DNA of 64,000 bases, from positions 124,001 to 188,000 of the forward strand of contig NZ_JAIOUQ010000003.1 in assembly GCF_019931065.1 (NCBI RefSeq), written 5' to 3'. The DNA comes from Methanobacterium spitsbergense. Its GTDB lineage: Archaea; Methanobacteriota; Methanobacteria; Methanobacteriales; Methanobacteriaceae. Shown here in pieces: positions 40,872-49,543 of this stretch. The position numbers and the translations under genes were made by a program. The notes beneath the pieces were generated by a model. That model saw only the letters and a list, made by a program, of their open reading frames with translations, had not been told where the DNA came from and made no database searches. Position 1 is the first letter of the stretch; each line of letters begins with the position of its first letter.

Positions 40872-42044
40872 ATGGACAACAAAACAATTCATGAAGGCAA
40901 AGTTACAATCAAAGTTCCAGAATTTGAAAAAATTACAGCAAAAGCACCAGTATTCTATAACCCTGCCATGGAACTTAATAGAGACCTTTCAGTAGTCGCC
41001 ATATCTGTTTATAAAGAATCCGTTGATCATGATATTTCAGTTTGCGATGTTTTCGGAGGAACAGGTATAAGAGGTATAAGGTATGCCAAAGAAATTGATG
41101 GCGTAGAAAAAGCAGTTATAAATGATTTAAACCCTCTTGCAGTCGAATTGGCAAAAGAAAATACCAAACTTAATGAACTACATCAAGTATCGGTTTGCAA
41201 GGATGATGCCAATATGATCCTCAGGAAATGTAAGGGGAAATTTGATGTAATAGACATAGACCCCTTTGGAACACCATCTTACTATGTTGAATCTGCTGCT
41301 GCAAGTCTAAGATCAGGAGGAATGATCTGCATAACTGCAACAGATACTTCAGCCCTTTGCGGAACTTACACAGAACCCTGCATCCGTAAATATGGGGCAA
41401 TACCATTAAAAACAGAATATTGTCATGAAAATGGATTAAGAATACTTGCAGGTTTTATTGCCAGAACCTTTTCCAAATATAAGAAATATATTGAAGTTAA
41501 ATTCTCTCACAGCACAGAACACTACATGAGGATATACGCTGTAATTGGAAAAGGTGCTGCAAATACAGATGAATCACTGAAATCGTTAGGATACATTGCT
41601 CACTGTAAAAACTGTTTAAACAGGATTGTGTTCAAGGGATTGTCTCCAGTAATTCCTGGAAAGTGTCCTATATGTGGTGGTATTTTTAATGTTGGTGGAC
41701 CTTTATGGTGTGGGGAAATGTATAATCAAGATTTTGTGTCTTCAATGAGAGATACTGTCAATGAATTAGTATTAAACAAAGAAAACAAAGTTATTAAACT
41801 TTTGGATACATGTTTTGAAGAATCAAACGCCCCTGTAACTCACTTTGAAATTCATAAGGTTTGTAAAAATTTAAAAACAAGTGCACCTCCCCTTATAGAT
41901 ATTATGAATCTGCTTAAAAAGGAAGGATTTTTTGTTTCAAGAACCCATTTCAGCCCTACATCCTTAAAAACAGATGCAAATATTACTGAGCTTAAGAATA
42001 TTATAGTTAATTTAAAACAAGCACAGTCAACCGATCAAATTTAA
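40872..42044 (+). CDS. trm1: tRNA (guanine26-N2)-dimethyltransferase
   Basis: SAM-dependent enzyme methylating G26 (and G10 in some archaea) of tRNA. The 390-residue product starts with [32 protein letters not shown], given here in part; [15 protein letters not shown] is the SAM-binding motif, and [15 protein letters not shown] the catalytic DPFG motif near 130. A zinc-binding region CKNCLNRI...CPICGG lies near 245-275, and a C-terminal winged domain follows. The start is ATG behind AGGCGGG. Confidence 0.95.
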   Translation: MDNKTIHEGKVTIKVPEFEKITAKAPVFYNPAMELNRDLSVVAISVYKESVDHDISVCDVFGGTGIRGIRYAKEIDGVEKAVINDLNPLAVELAKENTKLNELHQVSVCKDDANMILRKCKGKFDVIDIDPFGTPSYYVESAAASLRSGGMICITATDTSALCGTYTEPCIRKYGAIPLKTEYCHENGLRILAGFIARTFSKYKKYIEVKFSHSTEHYMRIYAVIGKGAANTDESLKSLGYIAHCKNCLNRIVFKGLSPVIPGKCPICGGIFNVGGPLWCGEMYNQDFVSSMRDTVNELVLNKENKVIKLLDTCFEESNAPVTHFEIHKVCKNLKTSAPPLIDIMNLLKKEGFFVSRTHFSPTSLKTDANITELKNIIVNLKQAQSTDQI

Positions 42045-42271
42045 ATATAATCAATATTTTTTTTAAGATATTAAATTTTTCCTGATTTTTTGAGTTTTAA
42101 GTATTCAGTTATTTTAAGTTAGAATTTCCTTAGATAAAAAATTAAATAAATGGCGCATTGCATTTATATGTGTCAACCATTAATTCACGTTACTTTTTAA
42201 TTCAAATGATTTATATGGAATAATTAACATAATAAATTAATGGCATTTGCCAAATTAATGGAGGTTAAAAA

Positions 42272-42991
42272 ATGAATATCGGAGAAATAATATCAGACTC
42301 AATTAAGTATCCGACATCTGATTGGACAAAGGTACTTATTTTGGGAGTTATATTTTTAATATCTGTTTTAATTCTACCAATTTTCTTAGCATACGGGTAT
42401 ATGTTTAGAATAATAAAAGCTACAATAGCTGGAATTGACGAATTACCCGAATTCGATGCAATTGGTGATATGTTTATTGATGGACTTAAGATATTTGTTG
42501 TTGGTATTGTTTATGCTATTCCTGTGATAATAATAGGATTAATAGTAAGTTTAATTTTTGGACCGGCATCTGCTACAACATCAACCAGTATTTCTGCTGG
42601 AATGTTTTGGGCACTAATTATTGGGAACATAATATATGTTATCATTGGACTAATTGTTGGACTAATAGCTATCATTGGTATAGCAAATATGGCATATTAT
42701 GACGGAGATTTAGGAGCAGCTTTCCATTTCAGTGAAATATTAGATTACATTTCCCGGATTGGTTGGGGTAAATATTTAGCTATTTACATAATAGTGGCTT
42801 TACTAAGCTTTGTAATCTACTTCATTGCTATAATTGTGGGAATATTATTAATTGTTGTTGGTCTTGTAATAACATTGCCATTGGCTTTTGCTTTCATTTC
42901 AATGTTCGGATCCCGGGCTGTAGCATTGTTATTCACAGAAGCTGTAATTGAAGTACCAGAAACTCCAACAGAACCAGAACCGCTAGAATAA
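42272..42991 (+). CDS. DUF4013 membrane protein 1
   Basis: 239-residue membrane protein beginning MNIGEIISDSIKYPTSDWTK followed by about five to six hydrophobic spans. The loop GYMFRIIKATIAGIDELPEFDAIGDMF, given here in part, and ANMAYYDGDLGAAFHF are the DUF4013 signature parts. The tail is Pro/Glu-rich (PETPTEPEPLE). The start is ATG behind GGAGGT. It is a tandem paralog of the gene 220 nt downstream. Function unknown. Confidence 0.82.
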   Translation: MNIGEIISDSIKYPTSDWTKVLILGVIFLISVLILPIFLAYGYMFRIIKATIAGIDELPEFDAIGDMFIDGLKIFVVGIVYAIPVIIIGLIVSLIFGPASATTSTSISAGMFWALIIGNIIYVIIGLIVGLIAIIGIANMAYYDGDLGAAFHFSEILDYISRIGWGKYLAIYIIVALLSFVIYFIAIIVGILLIVVGLVITLPLAFAFISMFGSRAVALLFTEAVIEVPETPTEPEPLE

Positions 42992-43002
42992 AAAAATCAA
43001 TC

Positions 43003-43021
43003 TTCTTTTTTATTTTTTTTT
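43003..43021 (+). terminator. U-tract after DUF4013 gene 1
   Basis: Two adjoining T-runs directly after the stop codon (TTCTTTTTTATTTTTTTTTT) with no strong stem, the archaeal U-tract type of terminator. It indicates that the two DUF4013 genes are separately transcribed. Confidence 0.4.
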
Positions 43022-43211
43022 TGGGAATTCTCTTATTTTAAGAATGAAAATAATTTATTTGTTAATTAAACTTGCATATCTACATTTTAACCAAATTAGG
43101 AATTCTTATAAATTTTATGATTTAAAATCATTGATCAAAAAAAATATATTAGAAACATCTGCCAAGATATCGTAATAATGAGTTCTTAAAAATTATTTGG
43201 GGTGAATAATT

Positions 43212-43940
43212 ATGGATATAGGGGATGTTATATCTGATTCATTGAGGTATCCCTCTTCGGACTGGATTAAAGTTGTTATTTTAGGTGTATTATTTATAAT
43301 AAGTTTTTTTATTATTCCACTATTTCTTGCTATGGGTTACATGTTTAGAGTAATAAAGGCTTCTTTAGCTGGTGTTGAAGAGTTACCCTCCTTTGATGAG
43401 TGGGGAGAAATGTTTGTTGATGGAATTAAACTGTTTTTAGTTTATCTGATCTATTCGTTGCCTGCATTAATTATTGGATTATTCTCAATTATTTCTTTGT
43501 GGTCTTCAATATGGTCTTTAAACTATGTTACACAGATGAGTGGGAATACATTCACGCCGGAAATGGTTGTTAGTATTTTTGGGGGAACAGCACTTGTTGG
43601 TCTTGTTGTTGCTGGAATTTATGTGCTGATAATTTATCCGATAATGGCTGTGGCAATTGGGAATATGGCTTATTATAATGGTGAATTGAGTGCTGCCTTT
43701 AGATTTGGTGAAATTTTTTCTACAATATCTTTAATTGGATGGGTGGATCTGATAATTTGGTATATTGTTATGATCATCATAGGGATTGCCATAGGATTTA
43801 TTGGAAGTATTCTCGGTATAATCCCCCTACTTGGATGGATAATAATTATATTCATTGTTTATCCGTATTCTTATCTGTTTTATGCACGGGCAATTGCTTG
43901 GTTGTATTCATCTGCATTTGGAGAAGAATATGAAGCTTAA
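43212..43940 (+). CDS. DUF4013 membrane protein 2
   Basis: 242-residue paralog of the previous gene with the same N-terminus plan (MDIGDVISDSLRYPSSDWIK), the same YMFRVIKASLAGVEELPSFDEWGEMF loop, given in part, and GNMAYYNGELSAAFRFGEIF. About six spans are visible. It lacks the Pro/Glu-rich tail and ends FGEEYEA. The start is ATG behind GGGGTGA. The pair arose by tandem duplication; codon usage looks normal. Confidence 0.82.
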   Translation: MDIGDVISDSLRYPSSDWIKVVILGVLFIISFFIIPLFLAMGYMFRVIKASLAGVEELPSFDEWGEMFVDGIKLFLVYLIYSLPALIIGLFSIISLWSSIWSLNYVTQMSGNTFTPEMVVSIFGGTALVGLVVAGIYVLIIYPIMAVAIGNMAYYNGELSAAFRFGEIFSTISLIGWVDLIIWYIVMIIIGIAIGFIGSILGIIPLLGWIIIIFIVYPYSYLFYARAIAWLYSSAFGEEYEA

Positions 43941-43996
43941 ATCCTTTATTCTTAATTTTTAGTGATCTCTACAAAAAATAAAAAGCAGAAGGATAA

Positions 43997-45856
43997 TTAG
44001 GTTCCAACCAACTTTAAGCCCGTAATTTGGGCAGTACTCATATTTATAGTCCTTAAGTCATCTCTTGAGAATTTTTTAATGTCATTATGCCCAGTAAGCT
44101 GAGCTAACATCTTAGTCTCCTCTGTGAGTGATTTAATGTAGTTAGCAACCCTTATGGCCCCAAGATCAATATCCAATCTTTTCCTTAATAATGGATCTTG
44201 CGTAGCAACACCCACTGGGCATTTTCCAGTATAACACATTCGGCATGCACGGCATCCCATTGCAATCATTGCTCCAGTTCCAATGTAAGCAGCATCTGCA
44301 CCCATTGCCATAGCCTTTGCTACATCTGCCCCACTTCTAATACCGCCGGTTATTATGATATCCACATTTCCCTTCATTCCTATCTCTTCAAGACCTCTTA
44401 CAGCCTGTGAAAGTGCTGCAAGTGTTGGAATACCCGTGTGTTCAATAACAACTTCAGGAGCAGCTCCAGTTCCACCTTCCATTCCGTCAACAGATATTAT
44501 ATCTGCACCAGCTTCAGCAACTATTTTAACATCTTCATCAACCCTTCCTGGTCCTAATTTGACAATTATAGGAATTCTCCAATCTGTTACTTCCCTCAAA
44601 AGTTCGATATGCTTTGCAAGATCACCTTCACGGGTAGCATCAAGGAAGCGTGCTGGGCTGAGTGCATCTGTTCCCATAGGAATTCCCCGAATTTTAGCAA
44701 CCTCTGGGCTGACTTTTTCAGCCAGCAAATGTCCCCCCATACCCGGTTTTGCACCTTGACCTATTTTAACTTCTATTGCATCGGCACAGTTCAGATAATC
44801 TGTTGAAACACCAAATCTTCCAGAGGAGTATTGAACTATCAGTTTATCGGCGTATTCCCTTTCATCTGGAAGCATTCCTCCCTCACCAGTGTTAGCACAT
44901 GATCCAACCATTGACGAACCCTTGGCAAGTCCCAATTTACATTCTGCACTGAGGGCTCCAAATGACATGCCCGCTATCATTATTGGTGTTTCAAGTACAA
45001 GTGGTTCAGCAGCATTTTTGGCTCCTAGAACTACCTTAGTATTGCAAGATTCTCTGTATTTATCGACAGGCGAAATTGAAGCTTGTGCAGGAAGTATTAT
45101 GATATCATCAAAATTAGGTAGCTTTCTTTCAGTACCAAACCCTCTTAAAACATATTTACCTGCTTTTGAAGTGTATCTTATATCAGCTATAGTTCTAGGA
45201 TCCCATATACTTCCAGCACCACTTGGTAATAGAACAGGACATGCTGCAGTACATGAACCACACATCATACATTTACTTCTGTCAATTTCAGCATGATCTC
45301 CAACTATTTCTATTGCATCAGTTGGACATACTATTTCACAAGTCCCACAAAATACACACAAACCTTCAGTATTGGCTGCTAGCTCACCTGAAGGAGATCC
45401 TGGCCTAAAATAATTTCCATTAATGTTTTTATCGATTTCAAACCCTCTTTGAAGGCCATTTGCAAAATCCTTAACATCAACAAGATCTAAGCATCCGGAT
45501 TTACATGACTCAACACATGCTATTTTTCCTCCTTTGTCCATGCACTGCTGTTCACATTTAAGAATCTCATCTTCGGTACAGCTGATACTTCCAATAGGAC
45601 ACATAAGCATACAAAGTCTACAACCAACACACCTGTCCTGATCAATTTTTACCACACCATTTTCCCGATATATCGCATCTCTGAAACATCCCTTCATACA
45701 AGAAGGGTTTATACATTGCTGGCAAACAATAGCATGATATCCCTTTGTCATCTTGTGTAAGAAAAGGCTACTTTCGCCGTTTACATTTGAACATGCATCT
45801 ATACAGTCGTTACATCCGTCACAGGCTTCAGGATTAGTTAAAAGTATTTGTTTCAT
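43997..45856 (-). CDS. Glutamate synthase-like FMN/iron-sulfur protein
   Basis: The 619-residue product fuses an N-terminal ferredoxin region (about 1-210, with clusters CDGCNDCIDAC, CVGCRLCMLMC, CVFCGTCEIVC, CMMCGSCTAAC and further Cys) to the FMN-binding glutamate synthase barrel (about 235-600). In the barrel are MIAGMSFGALSAECK, GEGGMLPDE, KIGQGAKPGMGGHL, VDGMEGGTGAAP, TGGIRSGADVAKAMAMGA, and the 3Fe-4S-type CRACRMCYTGKCPVG. It is the archaeal GltB2-type subunit. No amidotransferase (GltB1) gene adjoins it. The ATG overlaps the gltB3-like stop by 4 nt. The true reaction may not be glutamate synthesis. Confidence 0.85.
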   Translation of the reverse strand: MKQILLTNPEACDGCNDCIDACSNVNGESSLFLHKMTKGYHAIVCQQCINPSCMKGCFRDAIYRENGVVKIDQDRCVGCRLCMLMCPIGSISCTEDEILKCEQQCMDKGGKIACVESCKSGCLDLVDVKDFANGLQRGFEIDKNINGNYFRPGSPSGELAANTEGLCVFCGTCEIVCPTDAIEIVGDHAEIDRSKCMMCGSCTAACPVLLPSGAGSIWDPRTIADIRYTSKAGKYVLRGFGTERKLPNFDDIIILPAQASISPVDKYRESCNTKVVLGAKNAAEPLVLETPIMIAGMSFGALSAECKLGLAKGSSMVGSCANTGEGGMLPDEREYADKLIVQYSSGRFGVSTDYLNCADAIEVKIGQGAKPGMGGHLLAEKVSPEVAKIRGIPMGTDALSPARFLDATREGDLAKHIELLREVTDWRIPIIVKLGPGRVDEDVKIVAEAGADIISVDGMEGGTGAAPEVVIEHTGIPTLAALSQAVRGLEEIGMKGNVDIIITGGIRSGADVAKAMAMGADAAYIGTGAMIAMGCRACRMCYTGKCPVGVATQDPLLRKRLDIDLGAIRVANYIKSLTEETKMLAQLTGHNDIKKFSRDDLRTINMSTAQITGLKLVGT

Positions 45857-46575
45857 AAATCCTCACCGTCCACTTCCCCATCATTTTCACCATAAAATGG
45901 TCTAAGTTCCTGATGCTCTATCTTCTTGAAATTTCCTATATCTTCTTTTATACTATATTTTTTAAATAATTCTGCCAATTTTTGCTTGTCAGCGAAGCTT
46001 AATTCATTTATTAGGGCATTGGTTCCTGGTTTGAAGTTTCCACCGACATAAATATTTCCCCCTATCATCCAGTCCCCGGTGTCAAGTCCGGCATCGCCTG
46101 TTACTACAATATCTCCACTGAGCATGTAGAGTCCGGCTAAATTTCCCATATCCCCAACAATTATAATTGTGCCTCCTTTATTTAACTGGCCAACAGCATC
46201 CCCCGCATCCCCATAAATTATAATTGTACCTTCATATATTCCAAATCCGACTCCATCCTCAGCCGATCCCCTTACCAAAATCTCACCAGAAGTCATGTTG
46301 TTTCCCACGTAACGACCGGTGTTTCCTCTGATTTCAATCCTGGCACCATTGTTAAGTGCCCCAACAAAATCTCCAACATCTCCTTTCAAGGTTACTTCCG
46401 TTTCTTTACTCAGCCCTACAGCTATAGAATCCTTTTTTTCAGGATTTTCAAGTAATAACTTCTTTTTATCCTGAGAAACGGCTTTTTTTATTTCAAAATT
46501 CAACTGTCGAGTCGACAAGTTCTCACCAGATATGATATTCTCTGTTTTTGTAATATTTATCCCTCCATTAACCAA
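45853..46575 (-). CDS. Glutamate synthase GXGXG-domain protein
   Basis: The 240-residue product is a right-handed beta-helix of the GltB C-terminal (GXGXG) type, also found in formylmethanofuran dehydrogenase subunit C: GDVGDFVGALNNGARIEIRGNTGRYVG, given in part, then repeated G-D-A-G-D and M-x-G-G-x-I-x-V-G turns. It would be the GltB3-type partner of the FMN subunit downstream, which it overlaps by 4 nt. No ATG lies near; TTG at 46575 is the first possible start, with a GGAGGG just inside it that could instead serve a rarer start codon. It is divergent from a winged-helix regulator. Confidence 0.8.
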   Translation of the reverse strand: MVNGGINITKTENIISGENLSTRQLNFEIKKAVSQDKKKLLLENPEKKDSIAVGLSKETEVTLKGDVGDFVGALNNGARIEIRGNTGRYVGNNMTSGEILVRGSAEDGVGFGIYEGTIIIYGDAGDAVGQLNKGGTIIIVGDMGNLAGLYMLSGDIVVTGDAGLDTGDWMIGGNIYVGGNFKPGTNALINELSFADKQKLAELFKKYSIKEDIGNFKKIEHQELRPFYGENDGEVDGEDL

Positions 46576-46629
46576 GAACTGATTACCCCAATTTCAATGG
46601 TTGATTAAAGGTTGAAAGCAACATAATTA

Positions 46630-46676
46630 AATGTTGTTAATCATACAACGTATAGACTATACTATTCAATGTTGTT
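46630..46676. promoter_or_regulatory. Operator-like repeats between gltB3-like gene and its regulator
   Basis: A perfect palindrome GTATAG-A-CTATAC at 46650-46662 is flanked by two direct copies of AATGTTGTT at 46630-46638 and 46668-46676 (38 bp apart). They fill the middle of a 150-nt divergent gap. Confidence 0.5.
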
Positions 46677-46725
46677 GTGAGACAGCAAATTTTCTAAATA
46701 AATAAAAAAATTTGGAGACGATCTA

Positions 46726-47277
46726 ATGAAGATGTTAATAACCAACCTTGAAGGACAATGTCTCTTTGATGTTTCAATTGAAACCCAAACAGAAGGACTT
46801 ATAACATTACACGAAGGTAAACATAAAAAAACAGAACTTGAAGATTATCTCAAAGGCGGTGAAATTAAGATAGAATCTACTGATCCTTGTGAAACTTGTG
46901 AAAAAATTGCAGAAATAATTAAAGGTGCAAAAAAGCATGGAAAAGTATTCATTGCATTTGATGGAAAGGGATTAGGTCCACTGCTTAATTTCGTTGCCAA
47001 CCGCGTCGGTGTAGACGGTATATTTACATGCTACAAAAACAAAGTTGTCAGAATACCAATGCTCACACTTGATCTTTCCGCTACCAAAATTGATATATTG
47101 AAAAATTTATTTCAAGAAGATTTAACAGCATTGCAGATTGTAGAAAAGGTTAAAATATCCCGTGCAATGGTCTATAAACATATTAAACAGCTTTTACAAT
47201 TAGGACTGGTGGAAAGATCACAATTCTACGAAAAATATGCCATTACACAGTCAGGAAAACTAGCAATAACCTATTAA
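46726..47277 (+). CDS. Winged-helix regulator with a CARF-like sensor domain
   Basis: 183-residue protein. The C-terminal part (about 115-183) is a winged helix: TKIDILKNLFQEDLTALQIVEKVKISRAMVYKHIKQLLQLGLVERS, given in part, and YAITQSGKLA. The N-terminal part has IKIESTDPCETCEKIAEIIKGAKKHGKVFIAFDGKGLGPLLNFVA, in part, a strand-helix pattern resembling the CARF domain of Csa3-like regulators, in which a Gly-rich loop binds a ligand. It is divergent from the glutamate-synthase-like pair, facing the palindrome at 46650. No CRISPR locus is nearby. The start is ATG behind TTGGAGA. The CARF resemblance is by eye only. Confidence 0.65.
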   Translation: MKMLITNLEGQCLFDVSIETQTEGLITLHEGKHKKTELEDYLKGGEIKIESTDPCETCEKIAEIIKGAKKHGKVFIAFDGKGLGPLLNFVANRVGVDGIFTCYKNKVVRIPMLTLDLSATKIDILKNLFQEDLTALQIVEKVKISRAMVYKHIKQLLQLGLVERSQFYEKYAITQSGKLAITY

Positions 47278-47408
47278 AAAAAGATGTATTCTGTATTTTT
47301 ATGCTGATATCCACAACATAATAATAACAATTAAATAGTCGACGCATCCATTTCTAGTTAGGTAATTTAAATGAATGAGGACTGATTAGATGATGAATAA
47401 CTATTGTT

Positions 47409-47630
47409 TTATTCAACAGGATATTCAATTCTCAACTTGTAACTAGCTCTTTCACTCAAAAGAACAGTTCCTGGTACGAAATATTCATCGAACTGACTAA
47501 CCTTTTTGTGGATACATGGGTCTATTTCGATCTTCTTCGTGTAAGAATTGCATTCAACATCACTAATTAGTCCCTTTTTAACTAGTGCTATGTATCTCAT
47601 CCTAACAGTTACATCGTTTAACAATCCCAT
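47409..47630 (-). CDS. Unknown 73-residue protein
   Basis: I do not recognise a family. The product is mostly predicted beta-strand (VTVRMRYIALVKKGLI, KKIEIDPCIHKKVSQ, YFVPGTVLLSERASYKLRIEYPV), with a single Cys pair spread out (DVECNSY, DPCIHKK) and no membrane span. I chose ATG at 47630 because GGGGTGAT upstream fits as ribosome site; the GTG at 47639 overlaps it. It is divergent from the Lrp-like regulator across about 130 nt. Confidence 0.55.
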   Translation of the reverse strand: MGLLNDVTVRMRYIALVKKGLISDVECNSYTKKIEIDPCIHKKVSQFDEYFVPGTVLLSERASYKLRIEYPVE

Positions 47631-47725
47631 ATCTATCACCCCAATATTATAGTGTGTTAAACTTGTATTTAAATTATTTGCATGTAATTATGAAAAATGT
47701 ATACTTATTTATAAGATAATTGATT

Positions 47726-47739
47726 AATGTATAAACATT
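47726..47739. promoter_or_regulatory. Palindrome upstream of the Lrp-like gene
   Basis: AATGT-ATAA-ACATT, a perfect 5-bp inverted repeat just upstream of the Lrp-family start (47762). A related AATGTATAC half lies about 30 nt further upstream. Lrp regulators commonly bind their own promoters at such sites. Confidence 0.4.
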
Positions 47740-47761
47740 GTTCAAGTCAATGGTGAATTAT

Positions 47762-48244
47762 ATGAAAAACAACGGCGAAAAATTACAATCAGTGAAGATA
47801 GACGAAACAGATAAAAAGATACTAAACCTCTTTAACGAAGATGGAAGAATGTCTTACAGAAAAATATCTCGCAAACTAGACATTTCAATTGGTACAGTTC
47901 ACAACAGAATTGAAAAACTGATGAATTCAGGAGTTATCAAAAAGTTTGCACCAGTAATTGACCACAGTAAACTCGGATATAACTTCACTACCATCATAGG
48001 CGTCCGTGTTAAAGGTGGAGTTCTAAGAAATTGGGAAGATAAAACATCTTATCACAAAAACGTGTTATGTATGTACGATGTTACAGGAGAATTCGATGCA
48101 ATTATTGTTGCAAGATTTAAGGATACTTCTGAGCTAGATGAATTTGTAAAAAATCTTTTAAAAGAACCCGATGTTCAAAGAACATACACACAAACCGTGC
48201 TAAATATTCTTAAGGAAGATCTTGGCTCCAGTAAGATGCTCTAA
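47762..48244 (+). CDS. Lrp/AsnC-family transcriptional regulator
   Basis: The 160-residue product has an N-terminal helix-turn-helix (KIDETDKKILNLFNEDGRMSYRKISRKLDISIGTVHNRIEKL, given in part) and a C-terminal Lrp ligand-sensing/assembly (RAM) domain with VTGEFDAIIVARFKDTSELDEFV. The length is normal. I chose ATG 47762 because GGTGA at 47752 fits as ribosome site; TTG at 47738 is less likely. It is divergent from the unknown 73-residue gene. The targets are unknown; autoregulation is plausible given the palindrome upstream. Confidence 0.88.
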   Translation: MKNNGEKLQSVKIDETDKKILNLFNEDGRMSYRKISRKLDISIGTVHNRIEKLMNSGVIKKFAPVIDHSKLGYNFTTIIGVRVKGGVLRNWEDKTSYHKNVLCMYDVTGEFDAIIVARFKDTSELDEFVKNLLKEPDVQRTYTQTVLNILKEDLGSSKML

Positions 48245-48462
48245 TTGAACATGTGAACATAAGATTCTATTTTAAAAAGTTCAGATAACTCAAATAATTT
48301 ATTTTCTTTTTTTTAACTTAATTCTTCTAGTTTCCCATTTTAGCAATCCTTGTAAAAAAATATTAACTAGAAATTTAAAACTAATTAATAATATATAATT
48401 TGAATCTAAATTTTTTTTCCAAAAAAAACCTTCATAGAATTTATGAATTAGGAGAGAGCTGG

Positions 48463-49533
48463 ATGATGGCACTAGTTCATTCCAAAGATTATGAAAAACA
48501 TGAAACAGGAATCCATCCTGAGAACAAGGAAAGACTTCGAGTTATAATAAATACCCTAGAAAAAGAAGGTATATTAAATCATATCCCCACTAACAAACAC
48601 ATTCTTAAATCTAGAAACAAAATTGATGTTTTTAGACCTGAAACTGCTTCACTTAAAGATATTTTGAAAGTACATTCAGAATCCTATGTTAAATATCTAA
48701 AATCTTTCTGTGATTCCGGTGGTGGTTACTTGGATCCAGATACTGTTGTATCAAAAGATAGCTATAAAATAGCTAAACTTGCAGCAGGTGGCGCCATTAC
48801 CGCTTCAAAATTGGTTTTAAATGGTTATAATAGTGCATATTCACTTGCAAGACCTCCAGGACATCATGCAACCAGAGAAAATGGAATGGGTTTCTGTTTA
48901 TTTAATAATATTGCAATTGCAATTGAACATCTTAAAAAGTATAATAAAATAAAAAAATTTATAATTTTTGATTTCGATGTCCACTATGGTAACGGAACAG
49001 CTGAAATGTATTTAAATGACCCTAATGTTTTATATATATCCATACATCAAGATCCAAGTACGTTATTTCCAGGATCAGGTTTTATCGAAGAAATTGGAGT
49101 TGATGAGGGGGAGGGATGTAACATGAACATTCCCATGCCTCCGGGATCTTCAAATCAAGATTATATGTACATATTAGAACGAATTTTGGAACCTGTTTTC
49201 AATGATTTTGATGCAGAATTTCAATTCCTTGAAGTTGGTTTTGATGCCCATAAAGATGATCCATTATCAAGGATAAATCTTGATGATGAATTTTATCCTT
49301 GGATAACATCAAAGATTATGAATATTACAAATCAACTTGTATTGATTTTAGAGGGCGGTTACAATCTTTCTGTACTTTCAAGATGTAATATGAAAATGAT
49401 AAATGTATTGAGAAATGAATTAACTTATGAAGAAGAAATTCAGAAAATAGGAAATGAAGTAAAAGTTTCAAATGAAACTAAAAAAATATTTCACAATATT
49501 CAAGATATTTTTTCATCATTTTATGATTTTTGA
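48463..49533 (+). CDS. Histone deacetylase-family hydrolase
   Basis: Zinc-dependent deacetylase-family protein of about 356 residues. The class II plan is visible: HPENKERLRVI at the start, ARPPGHHATRENGMGFCLFNN near 145, FIIFDFDVHYGNGTAEMYL near 180 with the Asp and His metal ligands, SIHQDPSTLFPGSGF, and GFDAHKDDPLS near 270. Archaeal members act on acetylpolyamines or acetyl-lysine; which is unknown here. I chose ATG 48463 behind GGAGAG; the frame extends upstream to 48400 but has no ribosome site. It lies 10 nt before the DUF2100 gene. Confidence 0.88.
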   Translation: MMALVHSKDYEKHETGIHPENKERLRVIINTLEKEGILNHIPTNKHILKSRNKIDVFRPETASLKDILKVHSESYVKYLKSFCDSGGGYLDPDTVVSKDSYKIAKLAAGGAITASKLVLNGYNSAYSLARPPGHHATRENGMGFCLFNNIAIAIEHLKKYNKIKKFIIFDFDVHYGNGTAEMYLNDPNVLYISIHQDPSTLFPGSGFIEEIGVDEGEGCNMNIPMPPGSSNQDYMYILERILEPVFNDFDAEFQFLEVGFDAHKDDPLSRINLDDEFYPWITSKIMNITNQLVLILEGGYNLSVLSRCNMKMINVLRNELTYEEEIQKIGNEVKVSNETKKIFHNIQDIFSSFYDF

Positions 49534-49543
49534 GGTGATTTTA

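Noticed and set aside
44355..45296. Plus-strand frames opposite the glutamate-synthase-like gene
   Set aside because: Shadows in a strongly conserved minus-strand gene; no ribosome sites.
48400..48462. N-terminal extension of the deacetylase-like protein
   Set aside because: AT-rich, no ribosome site; GGAGAG fits ATG 48463.
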